A stretch of DNA of 64,000 nucleotides from Deinococcus metalli (lineage in GTDB: Bacteria; Deinococcota; Deinococci; Deinococcales; Deinococcaceae), in NCBI RefSeq assembly GCF_014201805.1, contig NZ_JACHFK010000005.1, positions 112,001 through 176,000 of the forward strand, read 5' to 3'. A program made the position numbers and the translations under genes. Positions within the stretch are counted from its first letter, which is position 1. Each line of letters opens with the position of its first letter. Below the pieces are notes generated by a model, which worked only from the letters and a program-made list of their open reading frames with translations, did not search any database and was not told the origin of the DNA. Shown piece after piece: positions 9,025 to 16,838 of this stretch.

Positions 9025-10075
9025 GGACGGCCTGCGGCGGAATGGACAGCGCCGCCGCCGCGCCCAGGTGCAGCCGCTCCGCCTGCGCGCCCTGGAGGTC
9101 GATATCCAGCTCGTGCTCCCCGGCCCCCACGCTGACACGGGTCACGGCGCCCATGAAGCGCATCTGGCGCACCAGCACGTCCAGATCGCCCGGCAGACGG
9201 GCCTCGGCGCCGGACAGGCGCAGCTCCTCGGGCCGCAGGTAGATCCGCACAGGATCGCCGGCCACGAAGCCGGTCAGGGGACGGCCCACGCTCAGGGGCT
9301 CGTTCAGGCCCGGCACATGCACCGCGCCGCGGGCGGGATCGCTCACCTGCCCGCTCAGGCCGCTCGACGACCCGATGAACTCCGCGACGAAGGGCGTGGC
9401 CGGCTGGCGGTAGATCTCGGCCGGCGTGCCCACCTGCGCGATCAGTCCCCCCTGCATGACCACCACGCGGTCCGAGATGGCCAGCGCTTCTTCCTGATCG
9501 TGCGTGACGAACAGGGTGGTGATCCCGGTTTCCTGCTGCACGCGGCGGATCTCGTCACGCAGGTTCAGGCGCACCTGGGCATCGAGCGCGGAGAGGGGTT
9601 CGTCGAGCAGCAGCACCTGCGGGCGGATGGCCAGCGCGCGGGCCAGCGCGATGCGCTGCTGCTGCCCGCCGGACAGCTGGGCCGGGTAGCGGCCCTGCAT
9701 GCCGGGCAGACCGATCAGCTCGAACAGCTCGTCCACCCGCTGTTTTTTCTCGTCGCCGCCCAGGCGGCGCACGTCGAGCCCGAAGGCGACATTCTCGCCC
9801 GCGGTCAGGTTCGGAAACAGGCTGTAGGCCTGAAAGACCATGCCCATGTCGCGCTGCCGGGCGGGGACGCGCGTCAGGTCACGGCCGCCCAGCACGATCT
9901 TGCCCGTGTCCGGCGCGAGAAAGCCGGCGACGATCCGCAGCAGCGTGGTCTTGCCGCAGCCGGACGGCCCGAGCAGCGTGACGAGTTCGCCGCGTTCCAG
10001 GGTCAGGTCGAGGGGATGCAGGGCCACGCTGGAGCCGTAGCTCTTGGTGATGTTCGAGAGGTGCAGTTCGCTCAT
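9002..10075 (-). CDS. ABC transporter ATP-binding protein (PotA/FbpC-like)
   Basis: 357 aa. Walker A GPSGCGKTT (residues 36-44), Q-loop in MVFQAYSLFPN, signature LSGGQQQRIALARAL, Walker B VLLLDEPLSALD, switch FVTHDQEEAL, and a C-terminal TOBE-type regulatory region (about 235-357). The length and TOBE extension match importers of the spermidine, iron(III), thiamine or phosphonate type. It works with the two permeases and the binding protein upstream on the same strand. Its 3' end overlaps the HAD gene. Confidence 0.92.
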   Translation of the reverse strand: MSELHLSNITKSYGSSVALHPLDLTLERGELVTLLGPSGCGKTTLLRIVAGFLAPDTGKIVLGGRDLTRVPARQRDMGMVFQAYSLFPNLTAGENVAFGLDVRRLGGDEKKQRVDELFELIGLPGMQGRYPAQLSGGQQQRIALARALAIRPQVLLLDEPLSALDAQVRLNLRDEIRRVQQETGITTLFVTHDQEEALAISDRVVVMQGGLIAQVGTPAEIYRQPATPFVAEFIGSSSGLSGQVSDPARGAVHVPGLNEPLSVGRPLTGFVAGDPVRIYLRPEELRLSGAEARLPGDLDVLVRQMRFMGAVTRVSVGAGEHELDIDLQGAQAERLHLGAAAALSIPPQAVHVVRDVR

Positions 10076-10142
10076 GGGGCTCCTAGGTCTCGTTCTCGCT
10101 CCGCCCGGGGGTCAACCCGTTTCCGGCGGTGGTCCACCACCG

Positions 10143-10913
10143 TCAGGCCTTGCGGGCGGCGCGCGATTCCACGTTCAGCAGGATGTACATGGCCAGCCAC
10201 GTGAACAGCAGCGCCATGATCGCCAGCGCGGAGGACTCGTTGGCGCGGGTGGACGCGATGTAGCTCATGTACACCGGCAGGGTCTGGTACAGCAGGACGT
10301 TGGCGAAGGTGAACTCGCCCAGCGCCAGGGTCAGGATCAGCAGGACCGCGCCCAGCACCGCGCCGCGCACGTTCGGCAGGATGATCCGGCGGATCAGGGT
10401 GCCCCAGCCTGCGCCGCAGCTCTGGGCCGCCTCGCTGAGCGTCTGGAGGTTCAGGGCGCGCATGCCGTTGTCGAGCGTGCGGTAGGTGTACGGAATGGCC
10501 AGCACGGTGTACCCGACCACCAGGAAGTGCGGCGTGCCCACGAACCATTCCGGCCCCCGGTACAGCCCGCTGATACCGCTGACCAGCACGATGGGCGGCA
10601 CGATGAAGGCGATGACCGACAGCACGTTGAAGAAGGCGCGCAGGTGCTGGGCGCGCAGGTTTACCCAGAACACCGCCGGGAACACGACCGCGAGCGTCAG
10701 GGCGATGGTCTCGACCGCCAGCATCAGCGAGAGCTTGAACGACGCGATGAAGTTCTCCTCCCGCACCACGCCGCCGTACGCGCTCAGGTCGTAGCGATTG
10801 CCGCCCTGCCACATGCTCGCCACCGCCAGCGACACCAGCGGGGCGAAGAAGTACAGCGCAAAGAGCACGATCACGATGCCGCCGCCGATCCCCAGTCCAG
10901 GCCGCCGGGTCAT
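10143..10913 (-). CDS. ABC transporter permease, second subunit
   Basis: 256 aa. ATG 10913 is chosen because GAGGAG precedes it by 6 nt and a membrane helix follows at once (GGGIVIVLFALYFFAPLVSL). About six transmembrane segments and the cytoplasmic EAA-like loop (EAAQSCGAGWGTLIRRIILP, about 155-175) identify a binding-protein-dependent permease that contacts the ATPase. It is the partner of the permease gene 145 nt upstream; a perfect 12-bp inverted repeat lies between the two. Confidence 0.9.
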   Translation of the reverse strand: MTRRPGLGIGGGIVIVLFALYFFAPLVSLAVASMWQGGNRYDLSAYGGVVREENFIASFKLSLMLAVETIALTLAVVFPAVFWVNLRAQHLRAFFNVLSVIAFIVPPIVLVSGISGLYRGPEWFVGTPHFLVVGYTVLAIPYTYRTLDNGMRALNLQTLSEAAQSCGAGWGTLIRRIILPNVRGAVLGAVLLILTLALGEFTFANVLLYQTLPVYMSYIASTRANESSALAIMALLFTWLAMYILLNVESRAARKA

Positions 10914-10932
10914 ACGGCACTCCTCTGATTCC

Positions 10933-10964
10933 ACCTCATGTCGGAACAACCGCCGACATGAGGT
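10933..10964. repeat. 12-bp perfect inverted repeat between the two permease genes
   Basis: ACCTCATGTCGG and its exact complement CCGACATGAGGT are separated by 8 nt. There is no U-tract, so it is not a standard terminator. It lies inside an unusually long (145-nt) gap for this otherwise tightly packed operon, immediately before the ribosome site of the second permease gene; it could act as an RNA-stability or processing hairpin or a protein-binding site. Confidence 0.7.
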
Positions 10965-11058
10965 TCCATCGCCGGAATGCCTTCCTTTCTCGTACTCGCT
11001 TCGCTCTCCTGCGGAGCTGTGCCAGTCGGGTTCGTCTTCGACTCACCATCAGTTCTCT

Positions 11059-11985
11059 TCATACGCGCCACCGGCTGCTCTGCTTGTCGAACCACACGTA
11101 CAGCGCGGTCGTGATGAGCATGATCACGATGATCAGCAGGGCCAGCGCCTGCCCCAGCTGCGGGTCGCTCAGCACGTTGCCGCTCATGACCGCCGAGATC
11201 TGGAGCGGCAGCAGCGGAATGTTCCCGGAGGTCAGCGCGTAGGGCGTGGCATACGTGGCAAACGCGTTGCCGAACAGCATGGTCGCGCACGCCAGCAGCG
11301 ACGGCATCAGGATCGGCAGGCCCACCCGCCGCCAGTACAGCCACGGGCCGGCACCCAGGTTCTCGGCGGCCTCCTGCCATTCCTGCCGCAGGCCGTTGAT
11401 CGCGGGCGTGAACAGGATCACCATCAGCGGAATCTGGAAGTACAGGTACACCAGCACCAGGCCCGGGAGGCTGAACAGGCTGAAGCCCAGCGCCTGGAGG
11501 TTGATGCCCACCGCGAGCAGCAGTTTGGTGATCACGCCGGTGCCGCTGAGGGTCATCAGGAACGCCAGCGCCAGCGGAATGCCCGCGAAGTTCGACGCCA
11601 CGCCGGAGAACGACATCAGGGGCCGGCGAATCCACGGCGGGCTGTGTGGCCCCAGCGCCACCCACGCGAGCGCCGCGCCCAGCACCGCGCCCAGCAGCGC
11701 CGACCAGAACGACACGAGCACGGTGTTCTTCAGCGCGGTCACATACTGCGCCTGGCCCAGCATGGCGAGGTACTTCGTGGTGAAGTGGCCGCCCTCGCCG
11801 CGCACCGCGCCGACCAGCACGCTGAAGGCGGGCAGCACCATGAAGGCCAGCAGGACCAGGAACAGCGGCCCCACGAACAGCCAGGTCAGGCCGTCGATGC
11901 GGGGCAGCGCCAGGCGGCGCCCCACGGCGACCGGCCCGACCGCCTGCGCGAAGGCCCGCTGCTCGGCGGGATCGAGTTCAGTCAT
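11059..11985 (-). CDS. ABC transporter permease, first subunit
   Basis: 308 aa with an N-terminal cytoplasmic segment of about 30 residues, roughly six transmembrane helices and an EAA-type loop (WQEAAENLGAGPWLYWRRV, about 190-210). The preceding gene encodes the binding protein. Together with the following permease it forms the heterodimeric channel. Family: binding-protein-dependent transport inner-membrane component of the spermidine/iron/phosphonate group. Confidence 0.9.
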   Translation of the reverse strand: MTELDPAEQRAFAQAVGPVAVGRRLALPRIDGLTWLFVGPLFLVLLAFMVLPAFSVLVGAVRGEGGHFTTKYLAMLGQAQYVTALKNTVLVSFWSALLGAVLGAALAWVALGPHSPPWIRRPLMSFSGVASNFAGIPLALAFLMTLSGTGVITKLLLAVGINLQALGFSLFSLPGLVLVYLYFQIPLMVILFTPAINGLRQEWQEAAENLGAGPWLYWRRVGLPILMPSLLACATMLFGNAFATYATPYALTSGNIPLLPLQISAVMSGNVLSDPQLGQALALLIIVIMLITTALYVWFDKQSSRWRV

Positions 11986-12091
11986 GGGCGCACTCCGGGA
12001 AATGAACGGACTGGGTCATCGGCGGTCTCCTTGACATGGGGGAAGGGGCGGGCCGGCCTGCCCCTCCAGCATGCGCCTGTCATGAAGCGGT

Positions 12092-12124
12092 CGGGCTACG
12101 TCCCCACGGGAGGGAAGTAGCCCG
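12092..12124 (-). terminator. intercistronic hairpin downstream of the binding-protein gene
   Basis: CGGGCTAC and GTAGCCCG form an 8-bp stem around a 17-nt loop, with no U-tract. It lies 37 nt beyond the stop codon of the solute-binding protein gene and before the permease gene. Such partial terminators or stabilising stems after binding-protein genes are known to raise binding-protein output over permease; that role here is inferred. A second GC-rich palindrome lies between this one and the permease start (near 12045-12065). Confidence 0.45.
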
Positions 12125-12160
12125 GCGTTCAGCGGCGCGGCAGGTCAGCGCCCTGACGGC

Positions 12161-13234
12161 TTACTGCATCTGCTTGGGCCAGCTCGCCGACAGGGTTTCC
12201 TTGGCCTTGGTGGTCTGGGTCGGCGTGGCGAACTTCACCTTGTTGTACACGGCCGCGTCGGGCAGTTCGCTGAGCATGGCCTGCGGGATCACGCCGCGCT
12301 TGACCATGTCGTTGAAGCGGATGGGGTGCGCGTAGCCCTTGAGGAACAGCATCTGGCCCTCGTCGGACGCGATGAATTCCATCCACAGCTTCGCGGCGTT
12401 CGGGTTGGGCGCGTAGGCGCTGATGGCGGTGGCGTAGTGGCTGCCGTACACGCCGTCGGTGGGCACCACGGTCTTGTAGTTGATCTTGCCGGCCATGGCC
12501 TTGGTCTGCGCGAGGTTCAGGTAGTCCCAGTCGATCACGATGGGCGTCTGGCCGCTCTGCACGGTGGCCGGGGAGGCTGCGACCGGGGTGAAGTTCCCAG
12601 CGGCCTTGAGCTTGGCGAAGAAGTCCACGCCAGGCTGGATGTTGTCGAGCGACCCACCGTTGGCGAGCGCGGCGGCCCACACGCCACTGAACGCGGCGGC
12701 GGCGGTGGTCGGGTTGCCGTTCAGGGCGACCATGCCCTTGTACTCGGGCTTGAGCAGGTCCGCGAAGCTCTTGGGCACGTTCTTCACGACGTCCGTGTTC
12801 ACGCCGAAGGAGATCACGCCGAAGTAGTTGCCCATCCAGTTGCCGTCTTTGTCCTTGGCGCTGTCCGGGATGCTGGCCCACGTCGAGGGCTTGTAGGCCA
12901 TCAGCAGTTTTTCCTGCACGCCCTGGATGGCGAACGACGGGCCGACGTCCAGCACGTCCGGGCCGCGCTTCTGGCCCTTGAGCGACTTGACCGCCTGGAG
13001 TTCCTCGGCGCTGCTCGCCTGGGGCGAGGCGTTGGTGATCTTCAGGCCATACTTCTTCTGGAAGGTGCTCATGATCTCGCCGTAGTTCGCCCAGTCCTCG
13101 GGCAGCGCGATGGTGTTCAGGCCCGCGTCCTTCTTGGCGTTCGTGACGATCATGGCGGGGATGGCGTTCTGGGCGATGGCCGCGACGGCGACACCGGTGA
13201 CCAGCAGGGCGGACAGGACGGGCAGTTTCTTCAT
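12161..13234 (-). CDS. ABC transporter solute-binding protein
   Basis: 357 aa. A Sec signal peptide with positive MKK start and hydrophobic core ends near residue 21 (AVAAIAQ); no lipobox, so the mature protein is free in the envelope. The fold is a two-lobe family 1 extracellular binding protein, with ALPEDWANYGEIMSTFQKKYG and VLDVGPSFA segments typical of the iron/spermidine/phosphonate cluster. An AAGGAG-like ribosome site precedes ATG 13234. It lies 13 nt downstream of the isomerase gene and precedes both permeases. Its ligand is unknown; the neighbouring isomerase and HAD phosphatase hint at a phosphorylated sugar or polyol. Confidence 0.88.
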   Translation of the reverse strand: MKKLPVLSALLVTGVAVAAIAQNAIPAMIVTNAKKDAGLNTIALPEDWANYGEIMSTFQKKYGLKITNASPQASSAEELQAVKSLKGQKRGPDVLDVGPSFAIQGVQEKLLMAYKPSTWASIPDSAKDKDGNWMGNYFGVISFGVNTDVVKNVPKSFADLLKPEYKGMVALNGNPTTAAAAFSGVWAAALANGGSLDNIQPGVDFFAKLKAAGNFTPVAASPATVQSGQTPIVIDWDYLNLAQTKAMAGKINYKTVVPTDGVYGSHYATAISAYAPNPNAAKLWMEFIASDEGQMLFLKGYAHPIRFNDMVKRGVIPQAMLSELPDAAVYNKVKFATPTQTTKAKETLSASWPKQMQ

Positions 13235-13247
13235 TTCGGACTCCTTG

Positions 13248-14081
13248 TCAGAGGGTGGGTTCGGGAATGACCGTGGGGGCAGGCAGCGCCTGAATCCAGC
13301 GGACGGCCGCGTCCACGTGCTCCGGCACGACCTCCAGCACCAGGGCCGGATCGGTGGTCGTGGCCCGCAGGGCGCGCAGCACGCCGGGCCAGTGCACCGT
13401 GCCCTCGCCGGGTGCGAGGTGCTCGTCGGCGCTGCCGTCGTTGTCCTGCACGTGCACGTGCCCGAGCAGCGGCGCGGTCTGGGTCAGCCAGCCCTGCGCG
13501 CTCAGGCCGCCGTGCTGGGCACCCACGTGGGCGTGACCGGTGTCGACGCTCACGCGCACATGCGGCGAGCCGAACGACGCCACCAGCGCCAGCAGCGGCG
13601 CCGGGTCCCGGTCGAGGATGTTCTCGATGACGATGGTCACGCCCAGCTCGGCGGCGCGGGCCAGCACCGGCTCCAGCGTCAGCTGGGCCAGGCCGATCTC
13701 CTGACTCAGCGTGCGGCGGTGCTGCACCATCAGGTGGCCCCAGAAGTAGAACGGCGAGTGCACGACCAGCCACTGCCCGCCCACCGCCTCGGTGAAGTCC
13801 AGACCCAGCAGGTAGCGGCCCTGCACGACCCGCCGGATCTGCGGATCGAGGGCGTCCAGGTGCATGTTCCAGAACGGCGCGTGCACGCCGATGCGGCCCC
13901 GGTGGTGCTGGAGCAGCGCGACCTGCCGCCGGGCCAGCGCCGACCACTCGCCGTCCATCAGCTCCACGCTCTCGCACAGGTCCTGCAGCTCGATGTCGCG
14001 CGCGCCGTGCATCAGCCACTCGGCGTGACGGTCCAGTTCGGGCTGCATGACCGCCAGGCCCAGCCGGTCCAGGCGGTTCAT
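13248..14081 (-). CDS. sugar phosphate isomerase/epimerase-like TIM-barrel protein
   Basis: 277 aa. Segments such as VHSPFYFWGH, IVIENIL, VSVDTGHAH, GHVHVQDNDG and LEVVPEH match the xylose-isomerase-like TIM barrel (AP endonuclease 2 family) and contain the metal-binding Glu, Asp, His and Glu at the barrel mouth. ATG 14081 is chosen because GGAGG lies 5-6 nt upstream; the frame is also open to 14129 without a ribosome site. It is the first gene of the six-gene transporter operon and lies 36 nt downstream of a 36-bp palindrome. The substrate is unknown. Confidence 0.85.
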   Translation of the reverse strand: MNRLDRLGLAVMQPELDRHAEWLMHGARDIELQDLCESVELMDGEWSALARRQVALLQHHRGRIGVHAPFWNMHLDALDPQIRRVVQGRYLLGLDFTEAVGGQWLVVHSPFYFWGHLMVQHRRTLSQEIGLAQLTLEPVLARAAELGVTIVIENILDRDPAPLLALVASFGSPHVRVSVDTGHAHVGAQHGGLSAQGWLTQTAPLLGHVHVQDNDGSADEHLAPGEGTVHWPGVLRALRATTTDPALVLEVVPEHVDAAVRWIQALPAPTVIPEPTL

Positions 14082-14116
14082 GTCGCCTCCGGGCGGGTGG
14101 GGGGCAGGGCAGCGCG

Positions 14117-14152
14117 TGACATTTCTCACGGCACACTAGGTGAGAAATGTCA
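14117..14152. promoter_or_regulatory. 36-bp palindromic operator candidate
   Basis: Two perfect 13-bp arms, TGACATTTCTCAC and GTGAGAAATGTCA, are separated by 10 nt. The site is 36 nt upstream of the first gene of the transporter operon. A TAGTGT -10-like box on the minus strand (14138-14133) falls inside the spacer, so a dimeric repressor bound here would cover the promoter. No U-tract follows, which argues against a terminator. Confidence 0.75.
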
Positions 14153-14308
14153 GGCTTTCTTCAGGATCAGGCGGTGCGGCGGTCCTGCCCTTGACCGGGC
14201 GCCTGCCTTCCGCCCGCCGGGAGCGCCCCGCGGGCGTGCCGTGCGCGGCGCAGTCCCCGGACGTCACAACTTTGTGTGCTGAGGAGGCCGCTTTCCGGAC
14301 CGAAGGCG

Positions 14309-14314
14309 TACAGT
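14309..14314 (+). promoter_or_regulatory. -10 box of the MoxR/VWA operon
   Basis: TACAGT, matching the TAnnnT boxes used elsewhere in this window. Transcription would start near 14321, giving a leader of about 26 nt before the short open frame at 14347. No convincing -35 is seen. Confidence 0.45.
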
Positions 14315-14346
14315 GGGCGGACGTTCTCACCACCCGGGAGATTGGC

Positions 14347-14409
14347 ATGACCGCTTCTGACTGTCGGCCGCAGGTGTTCGTCCTCCTCTTTCGCCGCGCC
14401 GCGCCATGA
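14347..14409 (+). CDS. possible 20-aa leader peptide of the MoxR/VWA operon
   Basis: A short frame starts with ATG 14347, has GGGAG 6 nt upstream, and ends in ATGA so that its stop overlaps the start of the next gene. The next gene has no ribosome site of its own, so this short frame could deliver ribosomes to it. The peptide is unlike any family I know (CRPQVFVLLFRRAAP at its C-terminus). Could be chance. Confidence 0.35.
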   Translation: MTASDCRPQVFVLLFRRAAP

Positions 14410-14825
14410 AGGGGTGGACGGTGGCCCTCGTTCTCGGCGCGCTGGGCCTGGGGTTCACGCTGGGCCGCGCCGCGCCAGGCCCCGCCGCAGCGCCGCTGTG
14501 GCAGTTCATCGTGGATCAGGCGCACGACGACCCCGTGGACAGCGCGGCCCCGGACGGCGCCGGGGCGGGCGGCGATCCGCGCGAGGTCATTCCCATTACG
14601 CCCGGCGACGGGCAGCAGCCGGGCGCGGCGCCGCAGGGCCAGCCCCGCCGCGACCAAGGAGAGTGCACCGTGCTGATGTTCAGGGACGGCCAGTTCTACC
14701 GTATGCAGCCGGGCTCGCCCGGTCCCGGCGGCGCGTCGCCGGGCAGCGACACCGAGCTGTTCCCCGTGCAGCCGCTGCCCGCGCCGGCCGCGCCGCCGTT
14801 CTCCGGACCGGAGATGAGGTCGTGA
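14406..14825 (+). CDS. proline-rich exported or membrane-anchored protein, first gene of MoxR/VWA operon
   Basis: 139 aa. A short positive N-terminus and hydrophobic stretch (VALVLGALGLGFTLG, about 5-20) form an uncleaved anchor or signal peptide. The rest is Pro/Gly/Ala/Asp rich and low in complexity, with one more ordered stretch ECTVLMFRDGQFYRMQPG near 85-102. No family is recognised. Its stop overlaps the GTG start of the MoxR gene by 4 nt (GTGA), which makes coexpression with that operon very likely. Confidence 0.7.
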   Translation: MKGWTVALVLGALGLGFTLGRAAPGPAAAPLWQFIVDQAHDDPVDSAAPDGAGAGGDPREVIPITPGDGQQPGAAPQGQPRRDQGECTVLMFRDGQFYRMQPGSPGPGGASPGSDTELFPVQPLPAPAAPPFSGPEMRS

Positions 14826-15883
14826 CGCCCGACGCCGCCGACCTGACGCCGCTGCGGCCGGACGCGGTCACGCAGGCCGCCGCCCGGCTGCGCGCGCTGC
14901 TGTTCGAGGTCAAGACGGTGATCGTCGGGCAGGACTTGCTGCTCGAGCGGCTGCTGGTGGCGCTGCTCGCCCGCGGGCACGTGCTGGTCGAGGGCGTGCC
15001 GGGTCTGGCCAAGACCCTCACCATCCAGACCACCGCGCAGGCCATCGGGGCCACCTTCAAGCGCATCCAGTTCACGCCGGACCTGGTGCCCGCGGACCTG
15101 ATCGGCACGCGCATCTACAACCAGCAGACGGGCGAGTTCCAGGTCGAGCTGGGGCCGGTGTTCGCGCAGCTGATCCTGGCGGACGAGATCAACCGTGCGC
15201 CCGCGAAGATCCAGTCGGCGCTGCTGGAGGCCATGCAGGAACGGCAGGTGACCATCGGTACCCGGACCTTTGCGCTCCCCGATCCCTTCCTGGTGCTCGC
15301 CACGCAGAACCCCATCGAGTCCGAGGGCACGTACTTCCTGCCGGAAGCGCAGGTGGACCGCTTCATGTTCAAGGTGCTGGTCGGCTACCCCGGCGTACAC
15401 GAGGAGATCACCATCGTGGAGCGGGTCTCGCAGTCGTTCGCGCCCGTGACCGAGCAGCTCTCGGCTGACGAGCTGCGGGCGCTGCAGCGCATGGCCGATC
15501 AGGTGTACGTGCCCCCGGCCGTGACCGAGTACGCGGTGACGCTGGCCCGCGCCACGCGCGCTCCGGCCGACGTCGGGCTGCCGGACCTCCAGCGCATGAT
15601 CGCCTACGGCGCCAGTCCGCGCGGCAGCGTGAACCTGATCCTGGGCGCCAAGGCGCTCGCCATTGTGCGTGGCCGCGAGTACGTGCTGCCCGAGGACGTA
15701 CGCGACCTCGCGCCGGACGTGCTGCGCCACCGCGTCATTCCGTCGTACGAGGGTCTGGCCGAGGAGACCAGAACCGAGGACCTGGTGAGTCGCGTGATCG
15801 CCGCCGTGCCCCTGCCGCGCGTGCACATGGGCGATCCGCACGGCAGCCGCCCGCCGGACAGGCCGCGCGATGACCTTTCTTAG
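14822..15883 (+). CDS. MoxR-family AAA+ ATPase
   Basis: 353 aa, starting at GTG 14822 within a GTGA overlap. Walker A GVPGLAKT near residue 58, Walker B LILADEINR near 117, sensor 1 LATQNPIE, and the MoxR-specific GTYFLPEAQVDRF stretch are all present, followed by the helical lid domain. MoxR ATPases act as chaperones for the assembly or metal loading of complexes, together with DUF58 and VWA proteins encoded beside them, exactly as here. The next gene overlaps by 14 nt. Confidence 0.93.
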   Translation: MTPDAADLTPLRPDAVTQAAARLRALLFEVKTVIVGQDLLLERLLVALLARGHVLVEGVPGLAKTLTIQTTAQAIGATFKRIQFTPDLVPADLIGTRIYNQQTGEFQVELGPVFAQLILADEINRAPAKIQSALLEAMQERQVTIGTRTFALPDPFLVLATQNPIESEGTYFLPEAQVDRFMFKVLVGYPGVHEEITIVERVSQSFAPVTEQLSADELRALQRMADQVYVPPAVTEYAVTLARATRAPADVGLPDLQRMIAYGASPRGSVNLILGAKALAIVRGREYVLPEDVRDLAPDVLRHRVIPSYEGLAEETRTEDLVSRVIAAVPLPRVHMGDPHGSRPPDRPRDDLS

Positions 15884-16838
15884 GCGCCGGCCCGCCCGAC
15901 CGGCCCCGCCCCCGCCGCGCCCCGAGGGCCGGCCGCCGCCGGAACTGCCGGCCCAGCTGCTGCGCCGCCTGGAATTCCAGGTGGTGCGCCGCCTGGACGG
16001 TGTTCTGTTCGGCGATTACCGCGGGCTGTTCTACGGTCCCAGCCTGGACCTCGCCGAGGTGCGCGAGTACCAGCCGGGCGACGAGGTGCGCCGCATCGAC
16101 TGGAACGTCACGGCGCGCAGCGGCCGGCTGCACGTGCGGCAGTATCAGGAAGAGCGCGAGCTGACCACGTGGCTGCTCGTCGACACCTCCGCGTCCATGG
16201 CCTTCGGCACCCGCCGCAGCTCCAAGCGCGATGTGGCGCGCGAATTCGCTGGTGTAGCGGCCCTGATCGTCACGCGGCACGGTGACCGGCTGGGCGCGCT
16301 CACCTTCGGGCCGGGCGCCGGCGTGGCCACGCCGGGTCGCGGGCGGGCGCAGGCGCTGGCCGTGCTGGCGCTGCTGTCCCGCCCGGCGCCGGCCAGCCCA
16401 CGCGCCGGCGACGCCCCCACCCTGGAAGCGGCCCTGAGCAGCGCCGGCCGCGTGATGCGCCGGCGCTCGCTGGTCTTCGTGGTCTCGGACTTTCTGGAGG
16501 ACGTGCCCGGCAGCGGTTCCGGCTGGACCGGCGCGCTGGGCCGGCTGGCGCAGCGGCACGATGTGGTGGCCGTGCGGATCTCGGACCCAGCCGAGCGGGC
16601 CCTGCCGGATGTGGGCGGCCTGCGCGTGCGCGACCCGGAGACCGGCGAGGAGTTGTGGCTGGACACCTCGGACCCGCAGGTGCGCGCCGCGCACGCGCGG
16701 CTGGTGGCGCAGCGCGACCGCGACCTGCGCCGCGCCCTGCGGGCCGCGCGGGTGGACCTACTGGACCTGAGCACCGAACGCGATCCGGTCGGGCCGCTGC
16801 TGCGCTTCACGGCCGTGCGCCGGGGGCAGCGGCCATGA
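15870..16838 (+). CDS. DUF58 domain protein of MoxR operon
   Basis: 322 aa. The DUF58 signature VREYQPGDEVRRIDWN lies near residues 63-79, followed by TARSGRLHVRQY and a VWA-like MIDAS start LLVDTSASM near 105. The N-terminus is proline rich and no membrane helix is evident. DUF58 proteins are constant partners of MoxR ATPases; the biochemical role is unsettled. It overlaps MoxR by 14 nt and the next gene by 4 nt (ATGA). Confidence 0.9.
   Translation: MTFLRRRPARPAPPPPRPEGRPPPELPAQLLRRLEFQVVRRLDGVLFGDYRGLFYGPSLDLAEVREYQPGDEVRRIDWNVTARSGRLHVRQYQEERELTTWLLVDTSASMAFGTRRSSKRDVAREFAGVAALIVTRHGDRLGALTFGPGAGVATPGRGRAQALAVLALLSRPAPASPRAGDAPTLEAALSSAGRVMRRRSLVFVVSDFLEDVPGSGSGWTGALGRLAQRHDVVAVRISDPAERALPDVGGLRVRDPETGEELWLDTSDPQVRAAHARLVAQRDRDLRRALRAARVDLLDLSTERDPVGPLLRFTAVRRGQRP

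Noticed and set aside
14117..14152. The perfect palindrome as a transcription terminator
   Set aside because: No U-tract on either side, and it sits upstream of, not after, the operon.
14140..14346. In-frame extension of the 20-codon leader frame toward 14140
   Set aside because: It would begin inside the operator palindrome and upstream of the promoter box, with no ribosome site.
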